Assembly (NCBI GenBank): GCA_030039895.1
Contig: JASHUR010000407.1
Coordinates: forward strand, 1-6,198
Origin: Acidobacteriaceae bacterium
Lineage (GTDB): Bacteria; Acidobacteriota; Terriglobia; Terriglobales; Acidobacteriaceae
Direction: 5' to 3'
DNA: 6,198 nt
A model generated the notes under the pieces. It did no database searches. It was given only the letters and a program-made list of their open reading frames with translations, and was not told the origin of the DNA. A program made the translations under genes and the position numbers. Of this stretch, positions 5,665 to 6,198 are shown one piece after another (the stretch's first letter is position 1; every line of letters begins with the position of its first letter).

Positions 5665-6198
5665 TCAGCCCCACCGTCCAAAGTTGATCAGCGCGTGGAT
5701 CAGCACCCCGTACCACACGTTGTTCGTGCGCGTGTAGATCCACCCGTACACCGCACCCAGAATCAACGAGGTAAAGCCTGTCATCAACACATCAAGGAAC
5801 GAGAATCCAGCTACCAGAAAAATCACGGCGTGGAGCACGCTGAAAATCAACGCACCCGCCATGACCCTCGCCTCAACGTGAAAGAACACCAGTTCGCCTA
5901 AATCAGTCTGTTTGAGCGAGGTCAGCAGTGCCGCCCGAAAAATGAACTCCTGCGCCAGTGGTTCCTCAAAAATCGTCCCGAAATGGTTCAGCTTGCCCAC
6001 AAGCGTAAATGAACTGAACAGCCCGTTGTTGTAGGCAAAAATCGCCGCCACCAGCACAGCGCCTATCCACACCAGCATCAGCGGATATACCGCGGCTATA
6101 GGGCTGCCCACCGGAAACTCCGGACGCTGCATCCATCGCCGTATCAGAATGAACCCGAACAGCAGCAGATACGGCACCAGTACCAGCACGCACGTCAG
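5665..6198 (-). CDS. CPBP-family intramembrane protease-like protein (5' end cut by right edge)
   Basis: At least 177 residues; the frame is open to the window edge and already inside a hydrophobic segment (LVLVPYLLLFGFILI), so the true start is probably outside and the GTG at 6189-6187 is not a convincing one. Several membrane segments are visible. The three CPBP (Abi, Rce1-like) motifs are recognisable, numbering from that GTG: QEFIFR (80-85) in place of EExxxR, FSVLH (116-120, FxxxH), and HALIN (165-169, HxxxN). Family members are glutamate/histidine intramembrane proteases; eukaryotic Rce1 cleaves prenylated CAAX proteins, and bacterial ones are linked to bacteriocin immunity or are uncharacterised. 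Here the first glutamate of motif 1 is Gln80 (codon CAG), so activity may be altered. The gene ends 44 bp before gph on the same strand. Confidence 0.85.
   Translation of the reverse strand: MTCVLVLVPYLLLFGFILIRRWMQRPEFPVGSPIAAVYPLMLVWIGAVLVAAIFAYNNGLFSSFTLVGKLNHFGTIFEEPLAQEFIFRAALLTSLKQTDLGELVFFHVEARVMAGALIFSVLHAVIFLVAGFSFLDVLMTGFTSLILGAVYGWIYTRTNNVWYGVLIHALINFGRWG

Overview
The window most likely comes from a GC-rich (roughly 60 %) soil-type bacterium of the Acidobacteriota (Terriglobia / Acidobacteriaceae type). This rests mainly on the long TonB-dependent receptor with an N-terminal carboxypeptidase-regulatory-like (Oar-like) domain, a class greatly expanded in that phylum, and on codon style. 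No rRNA or marker gene is present, so the assignment is an inference.

Left part (1-1831): a peroxide-response module. The first 21 codons of a catalase-peroxidase gene (katG) run off the left edge on the minus strand. Divergent from it is oxyR, a LysR-type peroxide sensor that keeps both redox cysteines at the same residue numbers as in E. coli (Cys199 and Cys208). The 163-bp gap between them holds a 37-bp sequence with the spacing of a tandem OxyR site, ending in the oxyR start codon. Just downstream of oxyR, on the same strand, lies a six-repeat ankyrin protein. Catalase plus ankyrin-protein pairs are known in other bacteria (KatB-AnkB of Pseudomonas aeruginosa), so this may be a regulator, enzyme and accessory-protein set.

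Middle (1859-4567, minus strand): one 902-residue outer-membrane TonB-dependent receptor, convergent with the ankyrin gene. It starts at TTG behind a strong ribosome binding site. Its 348-bp upstream region (4568-4915) contains a nested inverted-repeat structure of about 109 bp and no convincing gene.

Right part (4916-6198, minus strand): a HAD-family phosphoglycolate-phosphatase-like gene (gph), preceded by a CPBP-family intramembrane protease-like protein cut by the right edge. The two are 44 bp apart and could be co-transcribed. The CPBP protein has Gln where the first glutamate of the EExxxR motif is expected.

No tRNA, rRNA, CRISPR array, transposase or clear intrinsic terminator was seen. 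Most of the window is ordinary chromosomal content. The most interesting points are the oxyR/katG/ankyrin module with its operator, the nested palindrome before the receptor gene, and the variant CPBP active site.
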